64,000 bases of DNA from Pseudoalteromonas luteoviolacea H33-S (GCF_001625695.1 NZ_AUXY01000072.1:62001-126000); one strand, 5' to 3'. Positions 50,974 through 60,313 are shown, numbered from the stretch's first letter. Notes: a model not told the origin generated them from the sequence alone. Translations and numbers: made by a program.

Positions 50974-53271
50974 ATGCTGAAATGGTTAAAGATAGGTATT
51001 TCAATTGCGGTGATAGGGGTACTCGCTGTGACTGCAATGATTTATGGTGTGCTCTCGTTGAGTTTGCCCGCGCTGGATGGGCATGCAAAAAGTCAGTCTC
51101 TAACAGCGCCAAGTACGTTGAGTCGAGATGGTATTGGGCAGGCCGTGATCACGGCAAAAAGCCGCCAAGATGCGGCTTTTACTCTAGGGTATGCCCATGG
51201 TCAAGATCGCTTTTTTCAAATGGATTTGTTGCGACGAAATGCAGCAGGAGAGCTTAGTGAGCTATTTGGGGAAGGCGCACTCGAGCTTGATAAATCGCTG
51301 AGATTCCATCAATTTCGCCAGCGCAGTGAGCAGATTATTGCAGCAATGAGTAAGGCGGAGCGTATCTTGCTCGAGGTATATGCGCAGGGCGTTAATGAAG
51401 GCCGAGCGCAAGCCGGTATGTTGAGTTTTGAATATTTACTGTTGGGCACTGAGCCGCGTCCATGGCAGCCAGCTGACTCATTGCTGGTCATTTTTAGCAT
51501 GTATTTAGACTTGCAGGCAGCCACGTTTAAACGAGATAAAACTTTAATCCATATTGCCGAGCAGTTTGGTCAGCAGATGGTTGATTTCATATTGCAGCCG
51601 AGTCAATATCAGGCTGCGCTAGATGGTAGTCTACTCGCCATGCCTGCTGTGCCTATTCCAACCCTAGATAAGCAAAATTTGTCTGTTAAACAGATCCCTC
51701 ACATTGCTGAAGCCCCTTTATTTGGCAGTAATAACTGGGCTGTGATGGGTAGCTTAACGTCAACAGGGGCTGCCATGGTATCTGATGATATGCACCTTGG
51801 CCTCAATGTGCCCTCAATCTGGTACCGTGCCCAATTGAACTATCAAACTGAATCTGCCGAGCCAGTTACTGTGACTGGGGTAAGCTTACCTGGAGTGCCC
51901 GCAATTGTGGTGGGCAGTAATGACAAAATTGCTTGGGGTTTTACTAATGGTTACCTAGACACCGCAGATTGGATAGAGTTGTCTGAGCAAGCGCCTCTGC
52001 AAAGCATAAATGAAGAGATTAAATTACCAAATGGCCAAGTGCATACTTATACTTTGTCGCTCAGTAGATTTGGTCCCGTTAAGGCGTTTAACGGTAAGCA
52101 GTATGCGCTGCAGTGGGTAGCGCATCAGCCTTATGCGGTTAATTTAAATTTGTTGCAGCTAGAAACCGCAGAGTCTGTGGTGCAAGCACTGAATATCGCC
52201 CCGCATGTTGGCATTCCAGTACAGAACTTAATGGTGGTTGATAAGCAGGGCAATGCCGCGTGGCGTCCTATTGGTGCCTTGCCATCGCGGGTGTTTCCGA
52301 GTGATTTGGCGGTCTCGGCTAATCGCGCTGAGTTACCCTTATGGCAGCAAAATGAACTTGTTCGGCCACAAGTGATTAACCCTGATAATGGTAAGTTATG
52401 GACGGCGAATTCACGTGTTATGTCGGCACTGGAGCACCGTCGTTTTGGTGATGGGGGATACGCACTTGGCGCGCGTGCGGTACAGATCCGCGATAGATTA
52501 TTGGCTGATAGCCAATTTAGTGAAGCCAGCTTTAATCAGTTACAGTTAGACAATGAAGCGCGTTTTCTACTGCCGTGGCATGAACTGCTGGTTGAAACCC
52601 TAACAAACTCTCAGGCCCCTTTAGCAGATCAACAACAAATCCTAGATTACTTGGCTGATTGGCAAGCTTGTGCATGCAGTGACTCAGTAGGCTACACCTT
52701 GGTGAAGCGTTTTAGAAAGGGCGTGATTGACACCGTATTTAGCCCCATTGAGTCCTCTTTAAATGCGCAAGATGAGACGCTCAGTCACTTATCTCGGTAT
52801 TTTGAGCCCGCACTTTGGCAGCTATTGGCGTCTAAACCAACAAGCTGGTTGGCACAGCATGCAGATTGGCAGCATTTACTTGAGGCTGCTTTTTCTCATT
52901 CGCAGCAAAAGCTGACAGCACGTTTTGGCAGTAATATGGCGAACTGGACATGGGGTAACGTCAATATGCTTACAGTGCAACATCCATTTAGTCAGCAGAT
53001 GCCTTTTTTAAGTCGGTTTTTAGACATGCCTGCAGTCCCAGGTTTTGGCGATAGCTTTATGCCAGCAGTGCAAGGAAAGCGTTTTGGGGCATCACAGCGC
53101 TTTATTGCGCAGCCTGGATTTTTAAATAATGCCGTGATGACAGTGGCTGGGGGTCAAAGTGGTCACCCGCTTTCGCCTTATTATCGCAGTGGTTTTGATG
53201 CCTATGCACAAGGTGAATTGACGCCGTTACTGCCCAGTGAAATAAGGCATACGATAACCTTGTCTAAATAA
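50974..53271 (+). CDS. Penicillin acylase family N-terminal-nucleophile hydrolase
   Basis: 765 residues from ATG 50974 (AAGGAAGG upstream). After an N-terminal membrane segment, the A chain is followed by the autocleavage site with nucleophile Ser252 in 'PLFGSNNWAVMG'. 'YAHGQDRFFQMDLLRRNAAG' and 'SDDMHLGLNVPSIWYRA' are strongly conserved in the family. It should self-cleave to alpha and beta subunits and hydrolyse amides; acyl-homoserine lactone quenching is one known role, but the substrate is unknown here. It stands alone. Confidence 0.9.
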   Translation: MLKWLKIGISIAVIGVLAVTAMIYGVLSLSLPALDGHAKSQSLTAPSTLSRDGIGQAVITAKSRQDAAFTLGYAHGQDRFFQMDLLRRNAAGELSELFGEGALELDKSLRFHQFRQRSEQIIAAMSKAERILLEVYAQGVNEGRAQAGMLSFEYLLLGTEPRPWQPADSLLVIFSMYLDLQAATFKRDKTLIHIAEQFGQQMVDFILQPSQYQAALDGSLLAMPAVPIPTLDKQNLSVKQIPHIAEAPLFGSNNWAVMGSLTSTGAAMVSDDMHLGLNVPSIWYRAQLNYQTESAEPVTVTGVSLPGVPAIVVGSNDKIAWGFTNGYLDTADWIELSEQAPLQSINEEIKLPNGQVHTYTLSLSRFGPVKAFNGKQYALQWVAHQPYAVNLNLLQLETAESVVQALNIAPHVGIPVQNLMVVDKQGNAAWRPIGALPSRVFPSDLAVSANRAELPLWQQNELVRPQVINPDNGKLWTANSRVMSALEHRRFGDGGYALGARAVQIRDRLLADSQFSEASFNQLQLDNEARFLLPWHELLVETLTNSQAPLADQQQILDYLADWQACACSDSVGYTLVKRFRKGVIDTVFSPIESSLNAQDETLSHLSRYFEPALWQLLASKPTSWLAQHADWQHLLEAAFSHSQQKLTARFGSNMANWTWGNVNMLTVQHPFSQQMPFLSRFLDMPAVPGFGDSFMPAVQGKRFGASQRFIAQPGFLNNAVMTVAGGQSGHPLSPYYRSGFDAYAQGELTPLLPSEIRHTITLSK

Positions 53272-53272
53272 G

Positions 53273-53316
53273 AAAAGCCCCATTCAAGCGCTCTGTCATA
53301 CGGCTTTTAATGGGGC
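53273..53316. terminator. Weak overlapping hairpins between convergent genes
   Basis: GCCCCATT (53277-53284) can pair with AATGGGGC (53309-53316), and AAAAGCC (53273-53279) with GGCTTTT (53302-53308). The two exclude each other and loops are long. They lie between the convergent penicillin acylase and diguanylate cyclase stops. Confidence 0.35.
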
Positions 53317-54354
53317 GCTTGTAGTACGATTTCGCCCCTGCGCTTTGCTCATATAAAGCGCATCATCGGCTAACTTGACGGCGATACGAAATGGCAGAGC
53401 TGGGGACCACTGCGCTATGCCGAAGCTCATGGTCACCTGTAAATCATGAGCATGAAATATATGTTGCGCAATATCACGTCGCAGGCATTCCACGCGTTCT
53501 TGTGCATGGTGTAAATCGCAGTTAACTAATACCAGCAAGAACTCCTCGCCTCCCCAGCGCACTGCAATATCAGACTCTTGTGTATATTTATTAATTTTTA
53601 GCGCAACTTCAATCAAAACATCATCACCAATATCGTGGCCAAATTTATCATTGATGTTTTTAAAATGATCAATATCCGCCATGATGATGGTTAATTGTTG
53701 TGACGTGTTGACACAATTTTCTTGTGCGTTGTTTATCAGCTCTTTAGCATAGCGACGGTTAAATAAACTCGTTAAAGGGTCTTTGGCGGCCAGTTGTGCA
53801 AGCTGATAACGGTTGGAGAAGGTCACTTCACGAATATGGCCAATGGTGTAAATACTAGGTATGGCACAGATCAGCACGTTGATGAAATGGATGAAAGGCG
53901 CCAGTTCGCTAAATAAAAATTGGCTATTCACCTTGCCAAATAACTCGAATAAAAGTGCAAAGGTGATAATAAGCATCAAAGCCATTGCTGAAGCGATTTT
54001 AAGCTTAAGTTGGTAATCGAGTAAGATCAGGCTGGCGATTGTCCAGAGGTAATACTGAAATCCATAGTCCATGCCTAATGTGGCGCAAACAAAAATAGAG
54101 TGTAGCGTGACTTCCACGCAAAATAGCCGCAAGGCCAGATGGCTCTTATTCTGATGTAGTAGTTTGATGCCGAGTGACCAAGCGATAACACTGCCGATAT
54201 TGACCACGGCTAATATCAGAATGTCACAGTACCAGAACAACACCAATAGTAAGCAATGGAGCCCTAAACAATAGTAAGCCAGCTGTTTGAAGAGCCGAAT
54301 TTTAACTTGTTCGACGCTGTCTGGTTGACTGAAGTAATGTTGACGTGTTGCCAC
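53296..54354 (-). CDS. GGDEF diguanylate cyclase with N-terminal membrane domain
   Basis: 352 residues. Six to seven hydrophobic helices in the first 180 residues form a membrane sensor; the C-terminal GGDEF domain has 'DPLTSLFNRRYAKELI', 'DIDHFKNINDKFGHDIGDDV' and the catalytic 'RWGGEEFLLVL' (GGEEF). It should make c-di-GMP. No RxxD inhibitory site is evident just before the GGEEF. GTG start at 54354 with a poor ribosome site. Confidence 0.9.
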   Translation of the reverse strand: MATRQHYFSQPDSVEQVKIRLFKQLAYYCLGLHCLLLVLFWYCDILILAVVNIGSVIAWSLGIKLLHQNKSHLALRLFCVEVTLHSIFVCATLGMDYGFQYYLWTIASLILLDYQLKLKIASAMALMLIITFALLFELFGKVNSQFLFSELAPFIHFINVLICAIPSIYTIGHIREVTFSNRYQLAQLAAKDPLTSLFNRRYAKELINNAQENCVNTSQQLTIIMADIDHFKNINDKFGHDIGDDVLIEVALKINKYTQESDIAVRWGGEEFLLVLVNCDLHHAQERVECLRRDIAQHIFHAHDLQVTMSFGIAQWSPALPFRIAVKLADDALYMSKAQGRNRTTSAPLKAV

Positions 54355-54464
54355 ACCATGCTCATATATCTTTGATGATTAGTTGAGTATAGGAGAAGGA
54401 TCACCAGCTGGACAATTGTTGCTGGTGGACTCTCAACTGTGGCTTGTGTCTTGGTATTTTTACC

Positions 54465-55346
54465 TCAGAGTATATCACCCATCATCACCATTATGGCTGC
54501 CAAAGCAATTAAGCAAAGACCGAATGTATCGCGTTTTTTAGGTGGTGATTTGAGCCAAAATACGGCAATCAAGAGGGTAAAAAAGACTTCAATTTGCCCC
54601 AGTGTTTTGACATAGGCGACATGTTGAAGACTCATTGCGCTAAACCAACCAATAGAGCCGATGCAGCTGCTTATGCTAATAAGTAACACCATGGGAAGGT
54701 GCGTTTTAAGCGTCTGCCACGCCTCAGGTTCTGTAATACTGGTATATAGTGACAGAATAAGTGTTTGGCAGCTTAGGACACAGAGTAAAACCCAACCTGC
54801 GCTATGTGGAAATGGCAACCCAGATGCAAGAGAAGCCTCTCTCACCCACAACGAAGTTAGCGCAAAACAGGTGCCACATAACAGTCCGAGGCAGGCGGTT
54901 TTGAGATTGAACTGTTTAAAGCTAAACCCACTGAGTAGCAATACGGCAGCGCCGCCGATAAGCACGCCTATCCAGCCTAACCATGTCAGTGCCGAACCAA
55001 AAAATAGCATGCCTAATATCGCGGCCATTAATGCTTCACTTTTTGCCAGCCCTGCGCCAATTGCAAAGTTTTTTTGTTTGAATAATATGACCATTAATGC
55101 GGTGGCAATGATTTGCATAAAGCTTGCCGCGAGTATGTAGATGATAAGCGGTTGTGAAGGGGACAGTGAGGGGGCGGGCTCAAATAAATACAAGATATAT
55201 AAATACAAACCTGCAATTGGGGTAGCAAAGATAAATCGAGCAAGCGTCACCATACTTACGCTGGCATGTTGGCTTAGCTTACTTTGCAGCGCATTGCGCC
55301 AAGCTTGGCTCATAGCGGCAAGACAGGTAAATAAAATCCACCCCAT
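54465..55346 (-). CDS. EamA/DMT-type membrane transporter
   Basis: 293 residues with about ten hydrophobic helices in two halves ('FIFATPIAGLYLYILYL', 'IGAGLAKSEALMAAILGMLF', 'HVAYVKTLGQIEVFFTLLIA'). The pattern of an EamA-like duplicated domain is clear. Substrate unknown. Ribosome site AAGG precedes the ATG. Confidence 0.85.
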   Translation of the reverse strand: MGWILFTCLAAMSQAWRNALQSKLSQHASVSMVTLARFIFATPIAGLYLYILYLFEPAPSLSPSQPLIIYILAASFMQIIATALMVILFKQKNFAIGAGLAKSEALMAAILGMLFFGSALTWLGWIGVLIGGAAVLLLSGFSFKQFNLKTACLGLLCGTCFALTSLWVREASLASGLPFPHSAGWVLLCVLSCQTLILSLYTSITEPEAWQTLKTHLPMVLLISISSCIGSIGWFSAMSLQHVAYVKTLGQIEVFFTLLIAVFWLKSPPKKRDTFGLCLIALAAIMVMMGDIL

Positions 55347-55443
55347 AATTAACCTTGAATAAATGAGTTTTTTATTAAACTACTATTTTATAGTGCTGAA
55401 TCATAATGAATTTTCGTGATGTTGAACATATCACCAGGGGACG

Positions 55444-55480
55444 AGCACACTGCGACAATCTGTCGCAGTGTGCTATTTTT
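55444..55480 (+). terminator. Orphan strong terminator-like hairpin
   Basis: AGCACACTGCGACA (55444-55457) and TGTCGCAGTGTGCT (55461-55474) give a perfect 14-bp stem with a 3-nt loop, followed by ATTTTT. No plus-strand gene ends just upstream, so it may end a small RNA. Confidence 0.7.
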
Positions 55481-55512
55481 ACAAATTGCCTATACTGTGT
55501 TCGATGTTACTC

Positions 55513-55546
55513 ATAAAGCCACTGACGTGTATTGGAGTGGCTTTAT
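55513..55546 (+). terminator. Second stem-loop before the MAPEG gene
   Basis: ATAAAGCCACT (55513-55523) pairs with AGTGGCTTTAT (55536-55546), 11 bp, followed by TT only. A -10-like TATACT (55491-55496) lies between the two hairpins. Confidence 0.5.
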
Positions 55547-55646
55547 TTCCCGCCTAAATGTCTGTACATTATCTGACCTAATGTGTATTTCAACTTGATG
55601 ATAAAACGAGAATAAATAGCACCTAGTTCAAACTTCAGGAGTGACT

Positions 55647-56030
55647 ATGGCAGTCATTATTATGTGTGTGTTAATTGCGGTGATTTTGCCGTATGTAGCT
55701 AAGGTACCGATTATCATTGCGGCCAATAAAGCGGGTGGCTATGACAACAAGCAGCCCAGAGCTCAGCAAGGTCAGTTATCTGGATTGGGTGCCCGTGCTG
55801 TGGCGGCACATTATAACTGTTTTGAGTCTTTAATTGTGTTTGGAGTCGCTGTTGCTGTTACCCTCTCTACAGGGGCTACAGGCAGTGCAATTCAAAGTTT
55901 GGCTATCGCGCATATTATTGCGCGCTGTTTGTACTGTGTGTTTTATTGGACGGATTTGGATCTACTGCGTTCTCTGAGTTGGACAGTTGGCATACTTTGC
56001 CCTATTGCCATGATAGTGATGTGCTTGTAA
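55647..56030 (+). CDS. MAPEG family membrane protein
   Basis: 127 residues from ATG 55647, which has AGGAG at the right distance. Four hydrophobic helices; 'NKQPRAQQGQLSGLGARAVA' followed by 'AHYNCFESLIVFGVAVA' is the loop typical of MAPEG proteins, relatives of microsomal glutathione transferase. Its stop lies 3 nt from the convergent pseudouridine synthase stop. Bacterial function unclear. Confidence 0.85.
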   Translation: MAVIIMCVLIAVILPYVAKVPIIIAANKAGGYDNKQPRAQQGQLSGLGARAVAAHYNCFESLIVFGVAVAVTLSTGATGSAIQSLAIAHIIARCLYCVFYWTDLDLLRSLSWTVGILCPIAMIVMCL

Positions 56031-56033
56031 CTG

Positions 56034-56756
56034 TCACTGAGATGCTTGCAAGGTCAAATCACTGATGGCGATTTGACGATATTGCCCCTCGGGTAATGCG
56101 TGTGCGTCAAGCGTTAGGTTAGCGATACGAGTTCGATGTAGGTCGACAACACGACGTTCGCAGTATTTTGCCATTTTTCTTATTTGTCTATTGAGGCCTT
56201 GTTTTAAAATGATGATAAAGGTCTTGCTGGCGACTTTCTTGACTGAGCAGGGTAACGTCAGCTGCCCATCTACAGGCACTCCTTGCGACATTTTTTGGCA
56301 AAAACTCTCATCAATTTCTCTATCAACGGTCACTCTATATTCTTTCTCTTGATGTTGGTCCGGATGGATCAGTGCATGACACAATTCTCCATCATTGGTC
56401 AGCAGCAGTAAGCCACGGCTATCTTTGTCTAATCGACCTATCGGATAAACACGTGCGCCCTTTGGTAGGTGATGCACTAAACTTGCAGGGTCTTGCTCAT
56501 TTAGTTTGCAGTCTACGCCTACAGGTTTGTGATACATAAACAGGAGTTTAGGTGCCAGTCCTGTAATTTTTTTGCCTTCGACGTGTATTTCGTCTTGCTC
56601 AGTGACGTGATCAATATGATTGGCTGGGCGGCCATTGACTTGCACTACGCCTTGCTCGATGAGTCTCGATGCTTGACGCCTTGAGCAGACACCACAGTGG
56701 CTGAGGTACTTAGCTAAGCGCATGGGAGGGTGATTAATTGGTTCGCTCATAGGCAT
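56034..56756 (-). CDS. RluF-type 23S rRNA pseudouridine synthase
   Basis: 240 residues. N-terminal S4 RNA-binding domain ('RLAKYLSHCGVCSRRQASRL') and a catalytic domain with Asp in 'PIGRLDKDSRGLLLLTNDGE' and the C-terminal 'QGLNRQIRKMAKYCERRVVD', 'LHRTRIANLTL', a pattern of the RluB/E/F group. The block 'QGLNRQIRKM' with 'RTRI' is closer to RluF. Expected to convert a uridine of 23S rRNA. The exact target is not certain. Confidence 0.85.
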   Translation of the reverse strand: MPMSEPINHPPMRLAKYLSHCGVCSRRQASRLIEQGVVQVNGRPANHIDHVTEQDEIHVEGKKITGLAPKLLFMYHKPVGVDCKLNEQDPASLVHHLPKGARVYPIGRLDKDSRGLLLLTNDGELCHALIHPDQHQEKEYRVTVDREIDESFCQKMSQGVPVDGQLTLPCSVKKVASKTFIIILKQGLNRQIRKMAKYCERRVVDLHRTRIANLTLDAHALPEGQYRQIAISDLTLQASQ

Positions 56757-56863
56757 TTTTTAGTAACAAGGCTGGCTGGCATGATAGCAAAATTATTGGC
56801 ATATGTATTGGCACTAAACCTGACGATGAAATCTTACGTATAAGGTTAATTTGGAGGCTAAAA

Positions 56864-57169
56864 ATGAAAATCACGCTCGCTGCGCTTGCAGATAAACCCA
56901 TGATAGATAAATTTGTTGCTAATTCGCTCGAGCAGGCGCTGTATCAACTAACGGTGTGTTTGGGAGACACAGAATATGTAGTGGTGGATGCCAAAGGACA
57001 TGCCATCAAGGCTCACAACCCGTTAGCACTGCAAAAGATAATTCAACATTTACCATACAAGGCAATGACATTACGCCATCAAAGCGCCTATGACGAAATG
57101 ATTGGTCAACCGCTGAGACAAGGCAGCAATCAGCTTGAAGTCCCTTTCGGCGATAATAAGCTGTATTAG
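56864..57169 (+). CDS. DUF6482 family protein
   Basis: 101 residues. 'LEQALYQLTVCLGDTEYVVV' and 'TLRHQSAYDEMIGQPLRQGS' followed by 'NQLEVPFG' are the family hallmarks. TTGGAGG lies 7 nt before the ATG. Known members are widespread in marine gammaproteobacteria with no function assigned. No signal peptide. Confidence 0.8.
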   Translation: MKITLAALADKPMIDKFVANSLEQALYQLTVCLGDTEYVVVDAKGHAIKAHNPLALQKIIQHLPYKAMTLRHQSAYDEMIGQPLRQGSNQLEVPFGDNKLY

Positions 57170-57413
57170 GTTAATGTTGAAACAATGTGTGCTTTTTTAC
57201 ATATTTTCGACATAAAAACTATACGATAATATTGAATACTGATATTTATCTATTTTTTGTAAGTTATTGCCTATTAAGTTTTTTATTTTTAAAGTGCGCG
57301 TCATTCATTTTTATAAATAACTTCATTTTTATTTTTTTTCACACTTTATTAAAACAATCATGCGTTTTGGGGTTACACTTAATGTAACTTGGGTTAACTT
57401 GGTGTTACTTGTT
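57170..57413. other. AT-rich leader with 10-bp tandem repeats
   Basis: About 240 nt, extremely T-rich up to 57360. At 57371-57410 four 10-bp units occur in tandem (GGTTACACTT, AATGTAACTT, GGGTTAACTT, GGTGTTACTT), and GTTACA…TGTAAC (57372-57388) is a palindrome. They directly precede the likely start of the next gene. Confidence 0.6.
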
Positions 57414-58139
57414 GTGGAGATCAATAAATTACAGCGGCATTTAAGTCAGCGTAGTGATCTTGTACGAGTAGGTGAACCACACGAACGTGGTCACCTGATC
57501 CCCGCTCGTGCAATTTCAAAAACGAAAACGTTACTGTCATTGGGTGTAAATGATAATTGGCGCTTCGATAGAGCGTTTCAGGCCTTAAACCCTGACTGTA
57601 AAGTGGTGGCGGTCGATCATAAGCTGAGCTTATCATCTGTGCTGAGTGAAGCATTCGGCAGTGGCTTGAAGTCATTGCACAGCGCTTTGATGGGCAAATT
57701 AAAGCAAAGCAAACTGCATGCGCAGACGATACTCAATCAAGTATTGCTTTATACCTTCTACAGCAGTCATACCCGTTTAGTGCGTCGTCGAGTGAGCAAT
57801 CAAACCAATGAGTTAGACATTAGTTTGGAAACCTTGATTGCTGTTTATGGCACGCTAGATGACAATGCGACCATGTTAAATATCACGATGGGCTGTGAGC
57901 AATCTCATTTGCTTGAGGATATTATTTCATTACAAGATATGCTCAGTGTGGTGACGATTGAGTTATCACCTTTACCTGATAGTACGTGCCAAGTTGAAGC
58001 CTTTATTGATCGCATGTCGACTTGTTTTGATATTGTACATGTCTCTAGCAATGGGGTTGAAGTGGACCAGGTTACCGAGATGGCGTGCTTAGCTGCACCA
58101 CTTGAGCTGACCTTTATGAATAAGCGGCTATCCAGTTAG
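57414..58139 (+). CDS. Unknown protein, tentative FkbM-like methyltransferase
   Basis: About 241 residues from GTG 57414 ('VEINKLQRHLSQRSD'). ATG 57360 would add 18 residues that lie across a tandem repeat and lacks a ribosome site, so it is less likely. 'TKTLLSLGVNDNWRFDRAFQ' followed by 'LNPDCKVVAVDHKLS' recalls the SAM-binding start of FkbM-type methyltransferases (GVNDNWxFDxxF). The C-terminal half ('TIAVYGTLDDNATMLNI'-like Asp-rich part) is not recognised. Function uncertain; alone on its strand. Confidence 0.6.
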   Translation: MEINKLQRHLSQRSDLVRVGEPHERGHLIPARAISKTKTLLSLGVNDNWRFDRAFQALNPDCKVVAVDHKLSLSSVLSEAFGSGLKSLHSALMGKLKQSKLHAQTILNQVLLYTFYSSHTRLVRRRVSNQTNELDISLETLIAVYGTLDDNATMLNITMGCEQSHLLEDIISLQDMLSVVTIELSPLPDSTCQVEAFIDRMSTCFDIVHVSSNGVEVDQVTEMACLAAPLELTFMNKRLSS

Positions 58140-58164
58140 CTCTCCGGTTTTTATTCTTAGTCGC

Positions 58165-59310
58165 TTACCTCGGTTTTAAAATCAACTCCGCTTTGTGCTG
58201 ATCTATCTCAAACTCAAAATGGCGCAAAAAATTCATCCCTAATAACCCAGGCCCATAATGTGATTGTTCCATCACACCAAATTCGAATGGGGTTTTTTGT
58301 TTGGTGCCAATCTGGATACCCGAGCTCTGGTAAAAGGGGACTTCTGTAATGCCGTTAGCAGTGCTGACACGCCTTGAATTGATATAATCAACATCATAGG
58401 CGAGCTGTTCAAATTGTGCTGCGGTTAAGGCGGTGACACTCGCACCAGTATCTATCATTAATGCAATATCTTGACCTGCAATTTTAGCATTTAATACATA
58501 ATGTTCACCGTGGCGTGCGAGTGGAATGCGCTCAACTTGTTGCGTCGCGTAATCAAGTCTAGATTTAAGCTTTGCAATGGCTTGGTGCTGTAACTGCTGA
58601 GTACTCAGTTGCGCGAGTAATAGCTCTGCTTCTACGGTATTGTTAAGCGCCAGATGCGCTTCAACGATGGCTGCAACAATAACCATATTGTTGGGCTGTT
58701 CACTGAGCCATATCTGGCCTTGGTCAATGATTTCATGCCAATTGCTTTGTGTTTTAAGTTGCTTTAGCTGCTGTGCAATTAATTGCGTGAGAATATCTTG
58801 CAGTTGTGTATATTCAGGGTAAAGGTGGAGTAATTTGAGGTATCTATATATGGCTTCGTTGTGCTCATCAAGAGCAAGATAAACATCGGCTTCTAACTGC
58901 AAAGCGATAAAGTCGTTGGGCTTTAAAGCTAAAATTCGTTGTACAAATAACAAGATATCAGACCGCTGCTGAGTACTTTGACGATCTAGCCCTTCTCCTA
59001 ATCGCCTCAGCCAAACATGCACCTGTTGTATGTGCGAGAGTGGATTCGGCGTGTTTTCCCAAAGTGCAATGGCGGTCAATATGTCACCGCGATTAAAGTG
59101 TTGTTTGGCTAAAGCTAATGGATTAATTGCTGTTGATACTGCACTGGTTGAAGGCGCGGTCATCGAGGCGTCATTCATGGCCAATATTGTGTGGGGCGCC
59201 TTATTATCAGTACGTAAAAGTCTCTTTAAAACAGACTCTGGGCGCTGCCACTCCAAATAGACATTGAGGGATATAGAGCACATCAGTAAAAGTTGAAGTA
59301 AATACCGCAT
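58165..59310 (-). CDS. Membrane-anchored retropepsin-like aspartic protease with helical repeat region
   Basis: 381 residues. An N-terminal hydrophobic anchor ('YLLQLLLMCSISLNVYLEW') is followed by a helical region of TPR-like character (about 70-250; 'EADVYLALDEHNEAIYRYLK'). The C-terminal domain has 'IALMIDTGASVTALTAAQFE' (DTGAS) and 'GLLGMNFLRHFEFEIDQ', the single-domain retropepsin pattern, which must dimerise to be active. The start ATG 59310 has AAAGGAG 9 nt upstream; ATG 59316 is also possible. It lies 23 nt after the RmlD-like gene on the same strand, so an operon is likely. Confidence 0.88.
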   Translation of the reverse strand: MRYLLQLLLMCSISLNVYLEWQRPESVLKRLLRTDNKAPHTILAMNDASMTAPSTSAVSTAINPLALAKQHFNRGDILTAIALWENTPNPLSHIQQVHVWLRRLGEGLDRQSTQQRSDILLFVQRILALKPNDFIALQLEADVYLALDEHNEAIYRYLKLLHLYPEYTQLQDILTQLIAQQLKQLKTQSNWHEIIDQGQIWLSEQPNNMVIVAAIVEAHLALNNTVEAELLLAQLSTQQLQHQAIAKLKSRLDYATQQVERIPLARHGEHYVLNAKIAGQDIALMIDTGASVTALTAAQFEQLAYDVDYINSRRVSTANGITEVPFYQSSGIQIGTKQKTPFEFGVMEQSHYGPGLLGMNFLRHFEFEIDQHKAELILKPR

Positions 59311-59333
59311 AACCATGTGCTCCTTTGAAGTAA

Positions 59334-60212
59334 TTAACTTGTATGCTGACTGAGCACTTTGGCGAGTGCCGTGGCAAAATCACGTTGATGTATAATGCCC
59401 ATGGTATTCAACCGTGTATCTTGCAGTGCGCAGTTATAGGGTCTTGCTGCCGTTTGTGAAGGCTCAGGCAGTGCTTCTAACCCGTTCGTATCAATATCTA
59501 ATACCTTGGCGATATGAACGGCCATATCGTATTTGGTCATTGATTGATTTCCTGAGATATGAAAAATCCCGCTGTGCTTATCACGTGTTTGAGCGAGTAA
59601 ATTGTTCAGAGTCAGGGCAATATCCTCTACATGTGTCGGAAAACGCACCGCCCAGTCGTCATGTGCACTGTTGTGATTTTTCAGTACTTGCTCAGCAATG
59701 GCGGTGACCGCTGACTCGGCTAAGTATTCTACATCACCATATAAAACAGGTACTCTTACAATGGTATGTTGTGGGCTCACGGCCAAAACAGCTTGCTCTG
59801 CCTGTGCTTTACTTTGGCCATAAAAATTCACGGGCGATCTCTGGGCGTTTTCATTATACGGCGCTGACTGTCCATTAAATACATAATCAGTGCTGATCAG
59901 CACAAATTGAATGTCTCGGTCCTTACACTGGCGTGCTAAAAACTCTGCAGCTTGAACGTTTAACGCTATCGTAGCTTGATGATCATTTTCACAAATGTCG
60001 GGTTTACGCTCTGCAGCTGCATGCACCAAAACATTAGGCTGATGAGTATCTAAAAATGTGGTTATGGCTGCTTGGTCATGTAAATCAAGTTGCTCGATGG
60101 GAGGCTTAGCTCTACTAAACCCTGTGCCAATAACGTTATTTGATTGGGACAGTATTTTAACTAGTGCGCGTCCGAGTAATCCAGTAGCGCCTGTAACGAC
60201 AATTTTATTCAT
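59334..60212 (-). CDS. RmlD-like NAD(P)-dependent oxidoreductase
   Basis: 292 residues, extended SDR fold: 'KIVVTGATGLLGRALVKIL' (TGxxGxxG), 'NVLVHAAAERKPDICEND', 'FVLISTDYVFNGQSAPYNE' and 'YGQSKAQAEQAVL'. It is like dTDP-4-dehydrorhamnose reductase and the regulatory subunit of methionine adenosyltransferase. No rhamnose genes lie nearby, so the substrate is open. It precedes the retropepsin-like gene. Confidence 0.85.
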   Translation of the reverse strand: MNKIVVTGATGLLGRALVKILSQSNNVIGTGFSRAKPPIEQLDLHDQAAITTFLDTHQPNVLVHAAAERKPDICENDHQATIALNVQAAEFLARQCKDRDIQFVLISTDYVFNGQSAPYNENAQRSPVNFYGQSKAQAEQAVLAVSPQHTIVRVPVLYGDVEYLAESAVTAIAEQVLKNHNSAHDDWAVRFPTHVEDIALTLNNLLAQTRDKHSGIFHISGNQSMTKYDMAVHIAKVLDIDTNGLEALPEPSQTAARPYNCALQDTRLNTMGIIHQRDFATALAKVLSQHTS

Positions 60213-60313
60213 TGTTTTCTCATCTTTTTTATCACCTGTTTATCTTAACGCTAGCATGGCACGTACAGAAGAGGAAATGCGGTGAAATAAAAGATAAAAG
60301 CCAAGAAAGGTAG

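Larger units (their letters stand above)
55347..55646. other. Gene-free region with two stem-loops
   Basis: 300 nt with no convincing ORF. It holds a 14-bp stem-loop at 55444-55474 with a T-run and an 11-bp stem-loop at 55513-55546. See the separate entries. Confidence 0.5.

Noticed and set aside
53273..53316. Strong bidirectional terminator between the acylase and cyclase genes
   Set aside because: The possible stems exclude each other and have long loops; listed only as weak.
55406..55516. 36-codon plus-strand ORF through the strong hairpin
   Set aside because: No ribosome site; the Cys-rich peptide is a by-product of the stem-loop sequence.
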